The notes beneath the pieces were generated by a model that was given only the letters and a program-made list of their open reading frames with translations, ran no database searches and had not been told where the DNA came from. Shown in pieces: positions 35,478-45,979 of a DNA stretch of 60,884 nt (its first letter is position 1; each line of letters starts with the position of its first letter). Source of the stretch: Lachnospiraceae bacterium (GTDB lineage: Bacteria; Bacillota; Clostridia; Lachnospirales; Lachnospiraceae); assembly GCA_017552715.1 (NCBI GenBank), contig JAFZOW010000123.1, positions 1 to 60,884 on the forward strand. The letters run 5' to 3'. The translations under genes and the position numbers were made by a program.

Positions 35478-36365
35478 ATGGAAAAGATGCTTTTTGATAT
35501 CCCCGAATACAAAAAGATCCGCGTGATCATCGATACGGATGCGGCCTGCGAAGCCGACGATCCTTTTGCCATCGTACAGGCACTCTTAAGTCCCAAACTC
35601 ATCGTGAAGGGGATCGCGGCGGAACACTTTGCGCAGCCCGACTCCATGGGAAAAAGCTATGCCGAGATCCGTACGATCCTGGATGCCATGGGGCTGGACT
35701 GCCCGGTACTGAAAGGGCAGGAAGGGCCGCTTTCCGAGGATGATAAGCTTTCCGAAGCAGCAGGCTTTATCATCCGCGAAGCGATGCGTGAGGACGAGAA
35801 ACCCCTCTTTATCCTCTGTCAGGGAGCCATTACAAATGTCGCCATGGCTCTCAAAAGCGAGGCACGGATCCGTGAACGTATGACGGTCATCTGGATCGGA
35901 ACCCACGGGAAAGCTCCGAATGCGGCACCTTTCCGTGAATTCAATGCCGGGAACGATATCGAAGCCGCCAATCTTGTGCTGGAGAGCGGAGTTGCGCTCT
36001 GGCTGGTACCCTCTTATGTTTATACGACCATCAATATAGGGATCGCCGAGATCAAAAGAAGGATCGCACCCTGCGGCAGGATCGGAAGGCATCTTTATGA
36101 GAACCTGATGGAATACAATCACTCGGAAGGTGCAGGCTGGACGCAGGGTGAGAGCTGGTCCCTTGGGGATTCGCCGGCCATCGCTCTGGCCATAAATCCC
36201 GGCTGCGGCCGCTTTGAGACCGCTCCGGCGCCTCATGTGGAAGAGGATACATCCTCTTCCGAAAAGTCCTCCAATCCGCAGATCCGTATCTATAAAGATG
36301 TGGATTCCCGCTACATCCTGGAAGACCTGATCGCGAAGCTGGAATTGTTTTCAGGGAAGCGATAG
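35478..36365 (+). CDS. Nucleoside hydrolase family protein
   Basis: A 295-residue protein with the calcium-binding motif DTDAACEADDPFA near the N-terminus, matching the DxDxxxDD signature of inosine-uridine nucleoside hydrolases, which cleave ribonucleosides to base and ribose. CQGAITNVAMAL and FREFNAGNDIEAANLVLES match the second Ca-ligand and active-site regions. The ATG at 35478 has AAAGGA upstream; a longer reading from 35436 lacks one. The nucleobase preference cannot be read from sequence. Confidence 0.88.
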   Translation: MEKMLFDIPEYKKIRVIIDTDAACEADDPFAIVQALLSPKLIVKGIAAEHFAQPDSMGKSYAEIRTILDAMGLDCPVLKGQEGPLSEDDKLSEAAGFIIREAMREDEKPLFILCQGAITNVAMALKSEARIRERMTVIWIGTHGKAPNAAPFREFNAGNDIEAANLVLESGVALWLVPSYVYTTINIGIAEIKRRIAPCGRIGRHLYENLMEYNHSEGAGWTQGESWSLGDSPAIALAINPGCGRFETAPAPHVEEDTSSSEKSSNPQIRIYKDVDSRYILEDLIAKLELFSGKR

Positions 36366-36368
36366 AAT

Positions 36369-36860
36369 CCTACTTATGTATCTACAGAAGGTTCCGGCGT
36401 TGATGATGGATCTGAAAGTGGTCCTGAGGTTGGTGACTACATCATTGATGGTTACAATCTTAGTCAGATGAACAGAGATGGCTTCAATGTTGCAGAACTC
36501 ATGAATTCATTCACATACGATGAGCCTAAGTTAATTGTTACTAATGGCAAACTCGATGTTGATAGACATGAGGTACTTGATATCATCTCTGCCGGTGATC
36601 ATTATACAGAGCCTAAGGACGTTGATGTTTGGTATTTTATATATTCCAAAGTTCCTACTGTGGGGGTTTATTACCATGATGAAGATAATGTAGCGAGCTA
36701 TGAAAGTTATTACATTTCGCAGGATGGTGAGTTTATGACCCTTTACTGTTTTGATGCTGTTGCAGAATCCGGAGACAAGGATGTATGCGTAAACGTCAGT
36801 TTTATGCATAATGATGGTGTACCAATGGATAACGTTACTTTCTATGTAACCAAGGAGTAA
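36369..36860 (+). pseudogene. 3' fragment of a foreign gene, apparently truncated
   Basis: Open reading continues in one frame from just after the nucleoside-hydrolase stop (TAG 36363-36365) to a stop at 36858-36860. It has no ribosome site and no good start before ATG 36468. The translation begins with a linker (STEGSGVDDGSESGPEVGDY) and then a compact domain ending in VTFYVTKE. The linker-plus-domain layout suggests the C-terminus of a larger secreted protein. The DNA is clearly more AT-rich, with different codon choice (GAT, AAT, GTT-rich), than every neighbour. Interpreted as a remnant of horizontally acquired DNA. Confidence 0.6.
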
Positions 36861-36934
36861 TAGCCTGAGGATGGAGATATCATAATGACAATTCTTAGTA
36901 TCCGCATTACGCAGATGACGTAATACAAGGCTTG

Positions 36935-36980
36935 CAGGTATGGACAGGTGCCTATCGGACCACCGTCCATACCTGTTTTT
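36935..36980 (+). terminator. Intrinsic terminator after the truncated gene
   Basis: CAGGTATGGAC (36935-36945) pairs perfectly with GTCCATACCTG (36965-36975), followed by five T. A weaker hairpin (AGCC/GGCT with a T-rich tail) follows at about 36994-37020. Confidence 0.92.
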
Positions 36981-37120
36981 GTGTTTTATATAGAGCCGAT
37001 AGAGAGGCTTTTCATTTTTTCGCTGTCCGCTAGTCGGAAAATACCAACACAGCACCCCTGCACCTTGCTGTTTCACCCCGGCCGACGAGTGAGCGGACGG
37101 GCTGTGGGGGGGACTTTTCT

Positions 37121-37350
37121 GTGGGACCGGCGGGCATAAGAAGCGGGGCGCCTATGTAGGAGCCCTGCGGGTCTTGAAGCTGCAGGGTAAAACAGGAACT
37201 CGAGGCCCGGATGGCCGAGAGAGGGAGATATGAGGCATGGATGCCGAATATCGACCGGTTCCGGACGTAAAGAAGGAGCTTGTGCAGCTTCTTAGAGCCG
37301 CACGGCGACGGAATCGCGTCCCCGCTCTTATGCCCGCTGGCTCCGTCCAC
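37121..37350 (+). ncRNA. Large structured RNA (possible raiA-motif RNA)
   Basis: A long closing stem, 5' arm 37121-37150 (GTGG..GGCGGGCATAAG..AGCGGGG) and 3' arm 37317-37350, encloses a branched interior. Hairpins: CCTA/TAGG (37151-37160); CCCTGC/GCAGGG (37163-37187); CTC-GA-GGCC...GGCC-GA-GAG (37199-37221); GATAT-GA-GGCAT...ATGCC-GA-ATATC (37227-37251); CCGG/CCGG (37255-37264); and AGAAG-AGCT/AGCT-TCTT (37271-37292). The paired GA/GA mismatches show the RNA is read from the + strand. Size and architecture resemble the raiA motif; that name is provisional. No protein is encoded here. Confidence 0.72.
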
Positions 37351-37430
37351 AACATACGGCTCTCCTCCCGCAGCATGCCCCGTGAACGAAAAGCTTCCGA
37401 TATCCCCCCTTTCCCGATGGGGAACAACGC

Positions 37431-37459
37431 TTGAAAAACTCCCCCTCCTGTGATATTAT
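37431..37459 (+). promoter_or_regulatory. Promoter of ruvAB
   Basis: TTGAAA (37431-37436), 17-nt spacer, TATTAT (37454-37459). The expected start near 37466 is only about three bases before the ruvA ATG, so the message is probably leaderless. Confidence 0.8.
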
Positions 37460-37468
37460 GTAAACGTT

Positions 37469-38062
37469 ATGTACGCTTATATCAAGGGAACTATTGCATA
37501 TAAATACAGTGATCGTATCATCATCGAGGCCGGTGGGATAGGCTATAATGTATATTTTCCGGCAGGCCGTATCCCGCAGCTGCCCTCGACCGGCAGCGCC
37601 TATACGGTGCATACCTATACTTCCGTGCGGGAAGATGCCATCCAGCTTTACGGCTTCGGCAGCCGGGACGATCTGGAGCTTTTCTGCATGCTGATCACCG
37701 TGAGCGGGGTTGGCCCCAAAGCAGCCATGAGCCTGCTTTCCGAGCTGTCCGCCACGCAGATCCGCATGGCCATCCTCAGCGGGGATGTAAAGCTGCTCTG
37801 TAAAGCCCAGGGAGTTGCAAAAAAGACGGCGGAACGTCTCATCGTGGACCTGAAGGGGAAGATGGGAGCGGAAGATGTGCTGCTGACTGCGGAGGAAGGT
37901 GATATCCTGCCGGCAGCAGCGGGAGAAGAGAGTGAGGCGGCGGAAGCCCTGATCGCACTGGGCTATCCCGCAAAGGATGCCAGGGCGGCGGTAAGCCGCG
38001 CCGCAGGCGAAGGTGTGGAGGGAACGGAGGCGCTGTTAAAGGCTGCTCTCCGTTTTATGTGA
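37469..38062 (+). CDS. ruvA: Holliday junction branch-migration protein RuvA
   Basis: A 197-residue junction-binding protein. Domain I is an OB fold ([28 protein letters not shown]). Domain II has helix-hairpin-helix motifs ([16 protein letters not shown] and [21 protein letters not shown]). Domain III (about 150-197) binds RuvB. The ATG has no ribosome site and lies about three bases from the predicted transcript start. ruvB follows after one base. Confidence 0.96.
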   Translation: MYAYIKGTIAYKYSDRIIIEAGGIGYNVYFPAGRIPQLPSTGSAYTVHTYTSVREDAIQLYGFGSRDDLELFCMLITVSGVGPKAAMSLLSELSATQIRMAILSGDVKLLCKAQGVAKKTAERLIVDLKGKMGAEDVLLTAEEGDILPAAAGEESEAAEALIALGYPAKDARAAVSRAAGEGVEGTEALLKAALRFM

Positions 38063-38063
38063 T

Positions 38064-39074
38064 ATGCCGAAAAGAATGATCGAAACTTCCTTTACGGAGG
38101 AGGATGCCAAGATAGAGAACAGCCTCCGGCCCCAGTTTTTAAAGGATTATGTAGGGCAGGAGAAGCTGAAGAACAATCTGGCCGTTTACATCGAGGCGGC
38201 CAGGGAACGGGGAGAGCCTTTGGATCATGCCCTGTTCTACGGACCTCCCGGACTGGGAAAGACGACCCTTGCCGGGGTGATCGCCAACGAAATGAACGTT
38301 AACATCCGCATCACCAGCGGCCCGGCCATCGAGCGCCCGGGGGATCTGGCAGCGGTGCTCAATTCCCTGCAGGAAGGGGATGTGCTCTTTATCGACGAGA
38401 TCCATCGTCTTACCCGGCAGGTGGAGGAAGTGCTCTATCCGGCCATGGAGGACTATGCTATTGATATCATGATCGGCAAGGGCAGCGGGGCCAAGTCCAT
38501 CCGTCTGGATCTGCCGCGCTTTACGCTGATCGGTGCTACTACCCGTGCCGGTCTGCTCTCGGCTCCTTTGCGGGATCGCTTCGGCCTCATCGCAAGACTG
38601 GAATTCTATACCACGGAGGAGCTGAAGACCATCATTAAGAATTCCGCCCGGAAGCTTTCCGTTCCCCTGGAAGAAGAAGGTGCGCTGGAGATGGCGCGCC
38701 GCAGCCGGGGAACGCCCCGACTGGCCAACCGTATGCTCAAGCGGGTGAGGGATTTTGCCCAGATCCAGTTTGACGGCGTGATCACGAAGGAAGTGGCGGA
38801 TCATGCTCTGGATCTGCTGGAAGTGGATAAGCTGGGACTGGATAATACCGACAGGCGCATGCTGCTGGCGATCATGGAGAATTTCGGCGGTGGGCCGGTG
38901 GGACTGGATACTCTGGCCGCCAGCCTGGGGGAAGATGCGGGCACCATCGAGGATGTATACGAACCTTATCTCTTACAGAACGGACTGATCAACCGCACTC
39001 CCAGGGGACGTGTGGCCACGGAGCTTGCCTATTCGCACTTCGGACTTGATAAAACCGGCGCGGATGAGATATAA
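38064..39074 (+). CDS. ruvB: Holliday junction branch-migration ATPase RuvB
   Basis: Hexameric AAA+ motor that drives branch migration with RuvA. A 336-residue protein with Walker [14 protein letters not shown] (about 59-71), Walker [11 protein letters not shown], the RuvA-binding hairpin and sensor 1 [20 protein letters not shown]-terminal winged helix includes [15 protein letters not shown]. The ATG is one base after ruvA with no separate ribosome site, so translation is coupled. RuvC is absent from the window. Confidence 0.97.
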   Translation: MPKRMIETSFTEEDAKIENSLRPQFLKDYVGQEKLKNNLAVYIEAARERGEPLDHALFYGPPGLGKTTLAGVIANEMNVNIRITSGPAIERPGDLAAVLNSLQEGDVLFIDEIHRLTRQVEEVLYPAMEDYAIDIMIGKGSGAKSIRLDLPRFTLIGATTRAGLLSAPLRDRFGLIARLEFYTTEELKTIIKNSARKLSVPLEEEGALEMARRSRGTPRLANRMLKRVRDFAQIQFDGVITKEVADHALDLLEVDKLGLDNTDRRMLLAIMENFGGGPVGLDTLAASLGEDAGTIEDVYEPYLLQNGLINRTPRGRVATELAYSHFGLDKTGADEI

Positions 39075-39103
39075 TATAAGGTGGTTTATTTTGGAGGGGA
39101 GTC

Positions 39104-39703
39104 ATGGCAGATAAAAAAGTCGTCAAGGTCCTGATCGCCGGTAAGGTGATGACCATGAGCGGTTACGAGAGCGAAGAGTACATGCAGAAGGTAGCCGCCT
39201 ACATCAACAGCAAGATCGAGGAGTACGAAAAGACCAATGCTTTTCGTCATGCTTCCAGTGATATACGCCACCGTATGCTGGAACTGAATTTTGCCGACAG
39301 CTACTTCAAGGAGAAGGAGCATGCGGAAGATCTGGAACAGCGCCTGAAGGACAAGATCGATGAGCTGGATGAGATGAAGCACAATTACGTCAACAGCCAG
39401 GTCCTGGTGGAGGATCAGAAGAAAGATGTGGGCAGCCTGGAGAGCAAGCTGCATGAAAGTGAGAAGACCATCACCGAATTGAAGACCCGCCTGATGGAGA
39501 GGGATAAGACCATAGCCCAGCTGGAGGCTGAATTGAAGGAAGGTCACGGAAACGTGCGCAGCATCAAGCGGGAAGAAGGCAGCGGCGGGGTATATACGCA
39601 GCAGAGTCTGGAGGATATGTTCGGCGAGGAGGCTAAAAAGGAGAACGGTACGGAGGCTCCGCTGTCCTATCAGGAACGTCGGAATGGAAAACGCAGAAGA
39701 TAA
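39104..39703 (+). CDS. zapA: Cell division protein ZapA
   Basis: A 199-residue FtsZ-bundling protein: an N-terminal ZapA head (KVVKVLIAGKVMTMSGYESEEYMQ) followed by a coiled coil that is longer than usual (about residues 30-145, ending in EKTITELKTRLMERDKTIAQL). A Lys/Arg-rich tail (ERRNGKRRR) ends it. Typical ZapA is about 85-110 residues, so the extension is notable. It lies directly before a U32 peptidase and the SEDS-PBP fusion gene, in a group with peptidoglycan links. Confidence 0.85.
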   Translation: MADKKVVKVLIAGKVMTMSGYESEEYMQKVAAYINSKIEEYEKTNAFRHASSDIRHRMLELNFADSYFKEKEHAEDLEQRLKDKIDELDEMKHNYVNSQVLVEDQKKDVGSLESKLHESEKTITELKTRLMERDKTIAQLEAELKEGHGNVRSIKREEGSGGVYTQQSLEDMFGEEAKKENGTEAPLSYQERRNGKRRR

Positions 39704-41894
39704 GAAAAAAGAAAATGCGAAGGGGCAGCCGCAAGAGGCTGCCCTCTCTGTAAAGAGCGGAAAACATCTGCCGGAACTGCTTGCTCCCGCGGGAGAAGCG
39801 ATAGCGGTACAGGGAGCTTTTGCTGCAGGGGCCGATGCCGTTTATCTGGGGGCAGACCGTTTCTCTGCCAGAGCCTATGCAAAGAATCTGAGCGGGGAAG
39901 AACTGATCCGTGTGCTGGATGAGGCACATATCCTGGGAAAGAAGGTCTATCTGGCCTGTAATATCCTGCTCAGGGATCAGGAGCTTAAGGGGCTTGCGGG
40001 ACTGATGGATCCGCTGTATGAGCACGGATTGGACGGCGTGATCGTTCAGGACCTCGGGGCCCTGGAATTTATGCATAAACGATATCCTCTGCTTCCCCTG
40101 CATGCCAGCACGCAGATGAGCATCATGAGTGCAGCCGGCGCGGAGTGGCTTAAGAAGCGGGGGGTATGCCGTGTTGTGCCCGCCAGGGAGCTTTCGCTGG
40201 CGGAGATCCGCAGCATAAAGGAAAGCGGGATTGAGGTGGAATGCTTTATCCACGGAGCCATGTGCTATTCCTATTCCGGGCGCTGCCTTTTGAGTTCCAT
40301 GGCCGGCGGCCGCAGCGGTAACCGCGGACGCTGTGCGGGGCCCTGCAGGCAGCCTTACCATACGGAGGACGGCAGGGCACGGTACTACCTCAGTATGAAG
40401 GATATGTGGAGCCTGGGAGTTCTGGAAGAGCTTCTGGATGCAGGGGTGGATTCCCTGAAGATCGAAGGGCGTATGAAGGCTCCCGAATACGCCGCGGGGG
40501 TGACGGCGGTCTACCGGAAATATCTGGACCGTTATGCCGCCGGGAAAGATATGAGACCGGAACAGGAAGATCTGCGCTTTCTGGAAGGTTTGTATATGCG
40601 CAGCGGCCGGCAGGAGGGTTACCTTAAGAAGCATAACGGCCGTGATATGATCAGTCTGGATTCGCCGGCCTATGATAAGGTTTCGGAGGAGGCCAAAAGG
40701 CAGCTGCGGGAAAAATATCTTGAAGCGCCTTTAAAGCTTCCCGTGGATATGGAATTGTTTTTTCATGCGGGGAAAGCGGTACGACTTTCTGCCGAAACCG
40801 CAGATAAGAAAGTGAGCCTTACGGGGGCCGTGGCGGATATGGCGCAGAAGCAGCCCCTGGATGAGACGGCCTTGCGGAAACAGCTGAATAAGACCGGAGA
40901 TACGCCCTTCGTACTGCGGACGCTAAAGACGGATACGGACGGACGGGGCTTTATGCCCATAAAGGAGTTGAACGGACTGCGACGTGAAGTGCTCGAACAG
41001 CTTAAGGATGAGCTTCTTCCGGAAAAGCGCAGACCGGATACGGATGTGGTTTTTCCTGCGGCGGAGCAGCATCTTTCGGAAGAAACAAAGCTTCTGGCCG
41101 GAGTTGTAAGTCCGGAACAGCTTAAAGCAGCTCTTACATCCCGTATGACGGAAGGGATCATTGCGGAGCTTGACCTTTTTACCGCCCGACCGGAGGAGAT
41201 CGCAGCGGAGACGGAGAAAGCGGGAAAGAAGCTGTATCTGAGGCTGCCGGTGATCGTGCGGCAGGAAAGATACGCGGCGATAAGGCATAAGCTTAAGAAG
41301 GCTCTTGCTTATCCCGTAGCGGGGGTATACTGCGGAGGGATCGATGCCCTGGCGCTGGCGGGGGAGTTCCTGCCGGAGGAAAGGCTCATCGGGGATCAGG
41401 GCCTGTACGTGTTTAATTCACTGACCGAAGGAGGCTTGTCCGGATTGGACGGTCTGACGGTATCGGCTGAGTTTTCCGGAAAGGATGTAACGTCACTGCC
41501 GGACCATGCCCGTACGGAATGGATCATTTACGGGCGTACTCCGCTGATGTACAGCGCAAACTGCATCTACAGGACAAAGGAAGGCTGCCGGCCCGACCGG
41601 GGGCTTACCTGTATCACGGATGAACTGGGGCACGCTTTTCCGCTGCGTCCGGTGCATGAATATTGCTATAATATCCTTTATAACTGTGTACCCCTTTCTC
41701 TTCACGGGGAATGCCTCAGGCATTGGAAGGAAGGCGGCTTCCGTGCGTTCCGGCTGGAGTTTACCACGGAAGATGCGGAGGAGACGAAAAGCATCCTTTC
41801 GGCCTTTGAAGCGATCCTTCAGGGGAAGAATACGGATTTCCCTCTGAGCGGGGCGCAGAGTACACGGGGACATTACAAAAAAGGAGCGGAATAA
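39684..41894 (+). CDS. U32 family peptidase-like protein (RlhA/DUF3656 type)
   Basis: A 736-residue protein overlapping zapA by 20 bp. The N-terminal U32 region is LLAPAGEAIAVQGAFAAGADAVYLG (about 33-57), and the Cys-rich block CFIHGAMCYSYSGRCLLSS with NRGRCAGPCRQPY matches the iron-sulfur-type motif of the U32 superfamily. Members include enzymes of hydroxylation such as RlhA (23S rRNA C2501) and proteins annotated as collagenase-like peptidases. A C-terminal DUF3656-like part follows. True protease activity is doubtful; RNA modification is the better-supported family role. Confidence 0.88.
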   Translation: MENAEDKKKENAKGQPQEAALSVKSGKHLPELLAPAGEAIAVQGAFAAGADAVYLGADRFSARAYAKNLSGEELIRVLDEAHILGKKVYLACNILLRDQELKGLAGLMDPLYEHGLDGVIVQDLGALEFMHKRYPLLPLHASTQMSIMSAAGAEWLKKRGVCRVVPARELSLAEIRSIKESGIEVECFIHGAMCYSYSGRCLLSSMAGGRSGNRGRCAGPCRQPYHTEDGRARYYLSMKDMWSLGVLEELLDAGVDSLKIEGRMKAPEYAAGVTAVYRKYLDRYAAGKDMRPEQEDLRFLEGLYMRSGRQEGYLKKHNGRDMISLDSPAYDKVSEEAKRQLREKYLEAPLKLPVDMELFFHAGKAVRLSAETADKKVSLTGAVADMAQKQPLDETALRKQLNKTGDTPFVLRTLKTDTDGRGFMPIKELNGLRREVLEQLKDELLPEKRRPDTDVVFPAAEQHLSEETKLLAGVVSPEQLKAALTSRMTEGIIAELDLFTARPEEIAAETEKAGKKLYLRLPVIVRQERYAAIRHKLKKALAYPVAGVYCGGIDALALAGEFLPEERLIGDQGLYVFNSLTEGGLSGLDGLTVSAEFSGKDVTSLPDHARTEWIIYGRTPLMYSANCIYRTKEGCRPDRGLTCITDELGHAFPLRPVHEYCYNILYNCVPLSLHGECLRHWKEGGFRAFRLEFTTEDAEETKSILSAFEAILQGKNTDFPLSGAQSTRGHYKKGAE

Positions 41895-41896
41895 AA

Positions 41897-44803
41897 ATGG
41901 CCGGGGTGATCCTGGAGATCTCAAAATATTTTCTTCTGATATTCATGGCAGTCTATACGGGTCTTATGTTTCCTGTGGTACGGAGAAAGGATGATGATCC
42001 GCGCCGGGGGATCTACTTTGGCCTGGAGCTTCTTGCCGTGCTCATTTTCGGACTTGGGATGACGGATGTGATCCTGGGCCGGATTGATACGGGAAACACG
42101 GATAATATGATGCAGCTTTTGCTGGTCGCACTGGCGGAGCTGCTGTTTCTGATCTTTCTGCCCATGATCATGCGTGCCCTTTACCATGATGTGAACAATA
42201 TCCTGCTCTGTCAGATGCAGCTGCTTCTCGGACTGGGCTTTGTGGTACTGGCGCGCCTGAACTTCCGTCATGCGAAACGGCAGTTCGTCATCGTACTGAT
42301 CTCGTCGGTGATCTTTATGATCCTGCCGCTGCTTCTGAAAAAGCTGTATTTCCTAAGCCGTCTGACCTGGATCTACGGAGGGCTGGGACTGGCGGCCCTG
42401 CTGGTGGTACTGCTTACGGGGAACCTGGTGAACGGTTCAAAACTCACCTATCATATCCTGGGACTGACCTTTCAGCCTTCGGAGGCAGTGAAGCTGCTTT
42501 TCGTCTTTTTTATCGCCGGCCTTTTGTCGGAGGCAACGGATCTTAAGCGTGTATTTCTCTCGGCGGGACTGGCGGCAGCCCATGTGCTGGTCCTGGTGGC
42601 TTCCAGGGATCTGGGAAGCGCGCTGATCTTCTTCGTGATCTATGTGGCCATGCTTCATGTGGCAACGGGAAAGCATCGTTATCTCCTGGCCGGGATAGCC
42701 GGCGGACTGGTAGCGGCGGTGGCCGCGTATTTCCTTTTCTCCCATGTGCGGGTCCGGGTGCAGGTCTGGCTGGCTCCCTTTTCCGATCCGGATAACAAGG
42801 GGTATCAGCTTACACAATCGCTCTTCGGTCTTGCTACCGGCAGCTGGTTTGGCCTTGGGGTAGGCCACGGCATGCCGGATGTGATCCCCTTTGTGGAAGA
42901 GGATTTTGTCTTTTCGGCCATTGCGGAAGAATTCGGGGTGCTTTTCGGTATCCTTCTGATCCTGGTGTGTCTGGGAGTAGTACTGGCCGGACTGGTGATG
43001 GCGGGACGTGTAAAGGATCCCTTCTACCGGCTGGTCGCGGTAGGGCTCTCCGTCTGTTACGGCGTACAGGTGATCCTGACCATAGGCGGAGGCACGGGCC
43101 TCATTCCTCTTACCGGTGTGACCCTGCCGCTGATCTCCAGCGGCGGTACATCCATACTGATCACGATGGTGCTCTTTTCCATGCTCCAGGGCATTTATAT
43201 GATACGTATGGAGGAATATGATGCGGAGGAGTGGGAAGCGGAAGAATACGAAAAGAAGCTTGCGGGCTGGGAGGCGCGGAAGAAGCGCCTGACCCGCCAG
43301 GGCTATACGCCGGAGGAGATCGATGCGGAGGAAGCCGCCTTTTTTGCCGAAGAGGACGAGCTGGAGGCGCTGCGGCAGGAAGAGAAGGAGATAAGGGCAC
43401 CCCAGGACAAGAGCATCTTTGTAAACGGCCTGATCTATTCCGGCGTTTTTCTCCTGATGTTCGCCAATATACTGCGTTTTATGATCATGGAAGGAGATAC
43501 GGCCATGGTGAATTCCTATAACGGAAAGCGCATGGCCATACTGGAGAACGATAATACCCGGGGGACCATATACGCGGCTGACGGAAGCGTGTTGGCGGGA
43601 ACGTCGAAAGATGAGGAAGGAAACGAGAAGAGGGAATATCCTTACGGGGAGGTGTTTGCACATCCCGTGGGCTATGCCGTGCGGGGAGGAGCCGGGATCG
43701 AGAGACAGATGCTGAAATATCTGATCACCTCCGATGTTTCTCTCGGCACACGTATGGAGAACGATCTGAACCGCAGAAAGGATCCGGGAAATGATGTGTA
43801 TACCACACTGGAGCCCAAACTGCAGAAAGCGGCTTATGATGCCATGGGGGAACGCCGAGGGGCGGTGGTGGTGACGGAGGTCAAGACCGGGCGTGTCCTG
43901 GCAATGGTCTCCAAGCCGGTCTTTGATCCCTATACCGTGGAAGAGAAGTGGGAAGAGCTGCTTAAGGATGATGAGAGCGGCCGGCTGGTGAACCGCGGCA
44001 CCCAGGGACAGTATGCCCCGGGGTCCACGTTTAAGATCGTTACGGTCCTGGAATATATCCGTGAGCATCCGTCGGATTACGGGGATTATGAATTCATCTG
44101 CAGCGGGAAGCTGGTGGCAGGCGGCACTTCGATCCAGTGTTATCACGGAACGGTACACGGGGAAGTGGATCTTACGGAATCCTTTGCCAAGTCCTGCAAT
44201 TCGTCCTTTGCCAATATCGGGCTGGGACTGGATCGGGATTCCTTTGCGAAGACTCTGGAGGAACTTTATTTCAACAAAGAGATCCCGGCATCTATGGATC
44301 ACAAACAGAGCCATGTGAGCATGCGTAAGGATATGGCGGAGGATAAGGTGATGCAGACAGCCATCGGTCAGGGAGATACCCTGATGAGCCCGCTGCATCT
44401 GAACATGATCACGGCGGCCCTGGCCAACAACGGGGAGATGATGCAGCCCTATATGATCGAGACGGTGATGAACGGGGACGGAAAGGTGCTGAAAGCTTAT
44501 TCGCCGAAGGTCATCGGGACCATAGCGGATGAGAATGAGCTGCGCATCATGCATAATCTGATGGAAGCGGTGGTGGATCACGGAACCGCGCAGCGCTTAA
44601 AGGATCTGCCTATGTCCATGGCAGGTAAGACCGGCTCGGCCGAGTTCTCCTCCAATAAGCAGCAGTCCCATGCCTGGTTTACCGGCTATGCTCCGGCGGA
44701 TGCTCCCGAGATCGCCGTAACCGTGATACTTGAAAACGCCGGCAGCGGCGGCGAGATGGCAGCCCCCATCGCCGGTGCCGTGGTGCGGGCGTATGCGGAG
44801 TGA
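41897..44803 (+). CDS. SEDS glycosyltransferase fused to class B penicillin-binding protein
   Basis: One 968-residue reading frame joins two normally separate proteins. Residues 1-440 are a multi-pass SEDS polymerase (extra N-terminal spans, then GLTFQPSEAVKLLF, D297 in FSDPDNKGYQLTQS, and GVTLPLISSGGTSILI). Residues 440-515 form an acidic coiled linker (YDAEEWEAEEYEKKL). A further membrane span (about 518-540) leads to a PBP with S710-T-F-K713, S766-C-N768 and K911-T-G. All catalytic motifs appear intact. It would polymerise and crosslink peptidoglycan as a single protein. A RodA-PbpA-like role in elongation or sporulation is likely, since ftsW and a division PBP exist elsewhere. Confidence 0.9.
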   Translation: MAGVILEISKYFLLIFMAVYTGLMFPVVRRKDDDPRRGIYFGLELLAVLIFGLGMTDVILGRIDTGNTDNMMQLLLVALAELLFLIFLPMIMRALYHDVNNILLCQMQLLLGLGFVVLARLNFRHAKRQFVIVLISSVIFMILPLLLKKLYFLSRLTWIYGGLGLAALLVVLLTGNLVNGSKLTYHILGLTFQPSEAVKLLFVFFIAGLLSEATDLKRVFLSAGLAAAHVLVLVASRDLGSALIFFVIYVAMLHVATGKHRYLLAGIAGGLVAAVAAYFLFSHVRVRVQVWLAPFSDPDNKGYQLTQSLFGLATGSWFGLGVGHGMPDVIPFVEEDFVFSAIAEEFGVLFGILLILVCLGVVLAGLVMAGRVKDPFYRLVAVGLSVCYGVQVILTIGGGTGLIPLTGVTLPLISSGGTSILITMVLFSMLQGIYMIRMEEYDAEEWEAEEYEKKLAGWEARKKRLTRQGYTPEEIDAEEAAFFAEEDELEALRQEEKEIRAPQDKSIFVNGLIYSGVFLLMFANILRFMIMEGDTAMVNSYNGKRMAILENDNTRGTIYAADGSVLAGTSKDEEGNEKREYPYGEVFAHPVGYAVRGGAGIERQMLKYLITSDVSLGTRMENDLNRRKDPGNDVYTTLEPKLQKAAYDAMGERRGAVVVTEVKTGRVLAMVSKPVFDPYTVEEKWEELLKDDESGRLVNRGTQGQYAPGSTFKIVTVLEYIREHPSDYGDYEFICSGKLVAGGTSIQCYHGTVHGEVDLTESFAKSCNSSFANIGLGLDRDSFAKTLEELYFNKEIPASMDHKQSHVSMRKDMAEDKVMQTAIGQGDTLMSPLHLNMITAALANNGEMMQPYMIETVMNGDGKVLKAYSPKVIGTIADENELRIMHNLMEAVVDHGTAQRLKDLPMSMAGKTGSAEFSSNKQQSHAWFTGYAPADAPEIAVTVILENAGSGGEMAAPIAGAVVRAYAE

Positions 44804-45934
<1,131 letters not shown>

Positions 45935-45979
45935 GCAGCTGCCTTATCATCATAAGGCGGTTCATCGGAGGAAGAGCAG

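Noticed and set aside
37081-37434. Short open frames of 60-106 codons on both strands upstream of ruvA
   Set aside because: They lie in the structured RNA, lack ribosome sites and have no protein-like composition.
42437-44581. A 714-codon minus-strand open frame
   Set aside because: It is a shadow of the SEDS-PBP fusion; its His/Arg-rich composition is that of antisense codons and no domain is recognisable.
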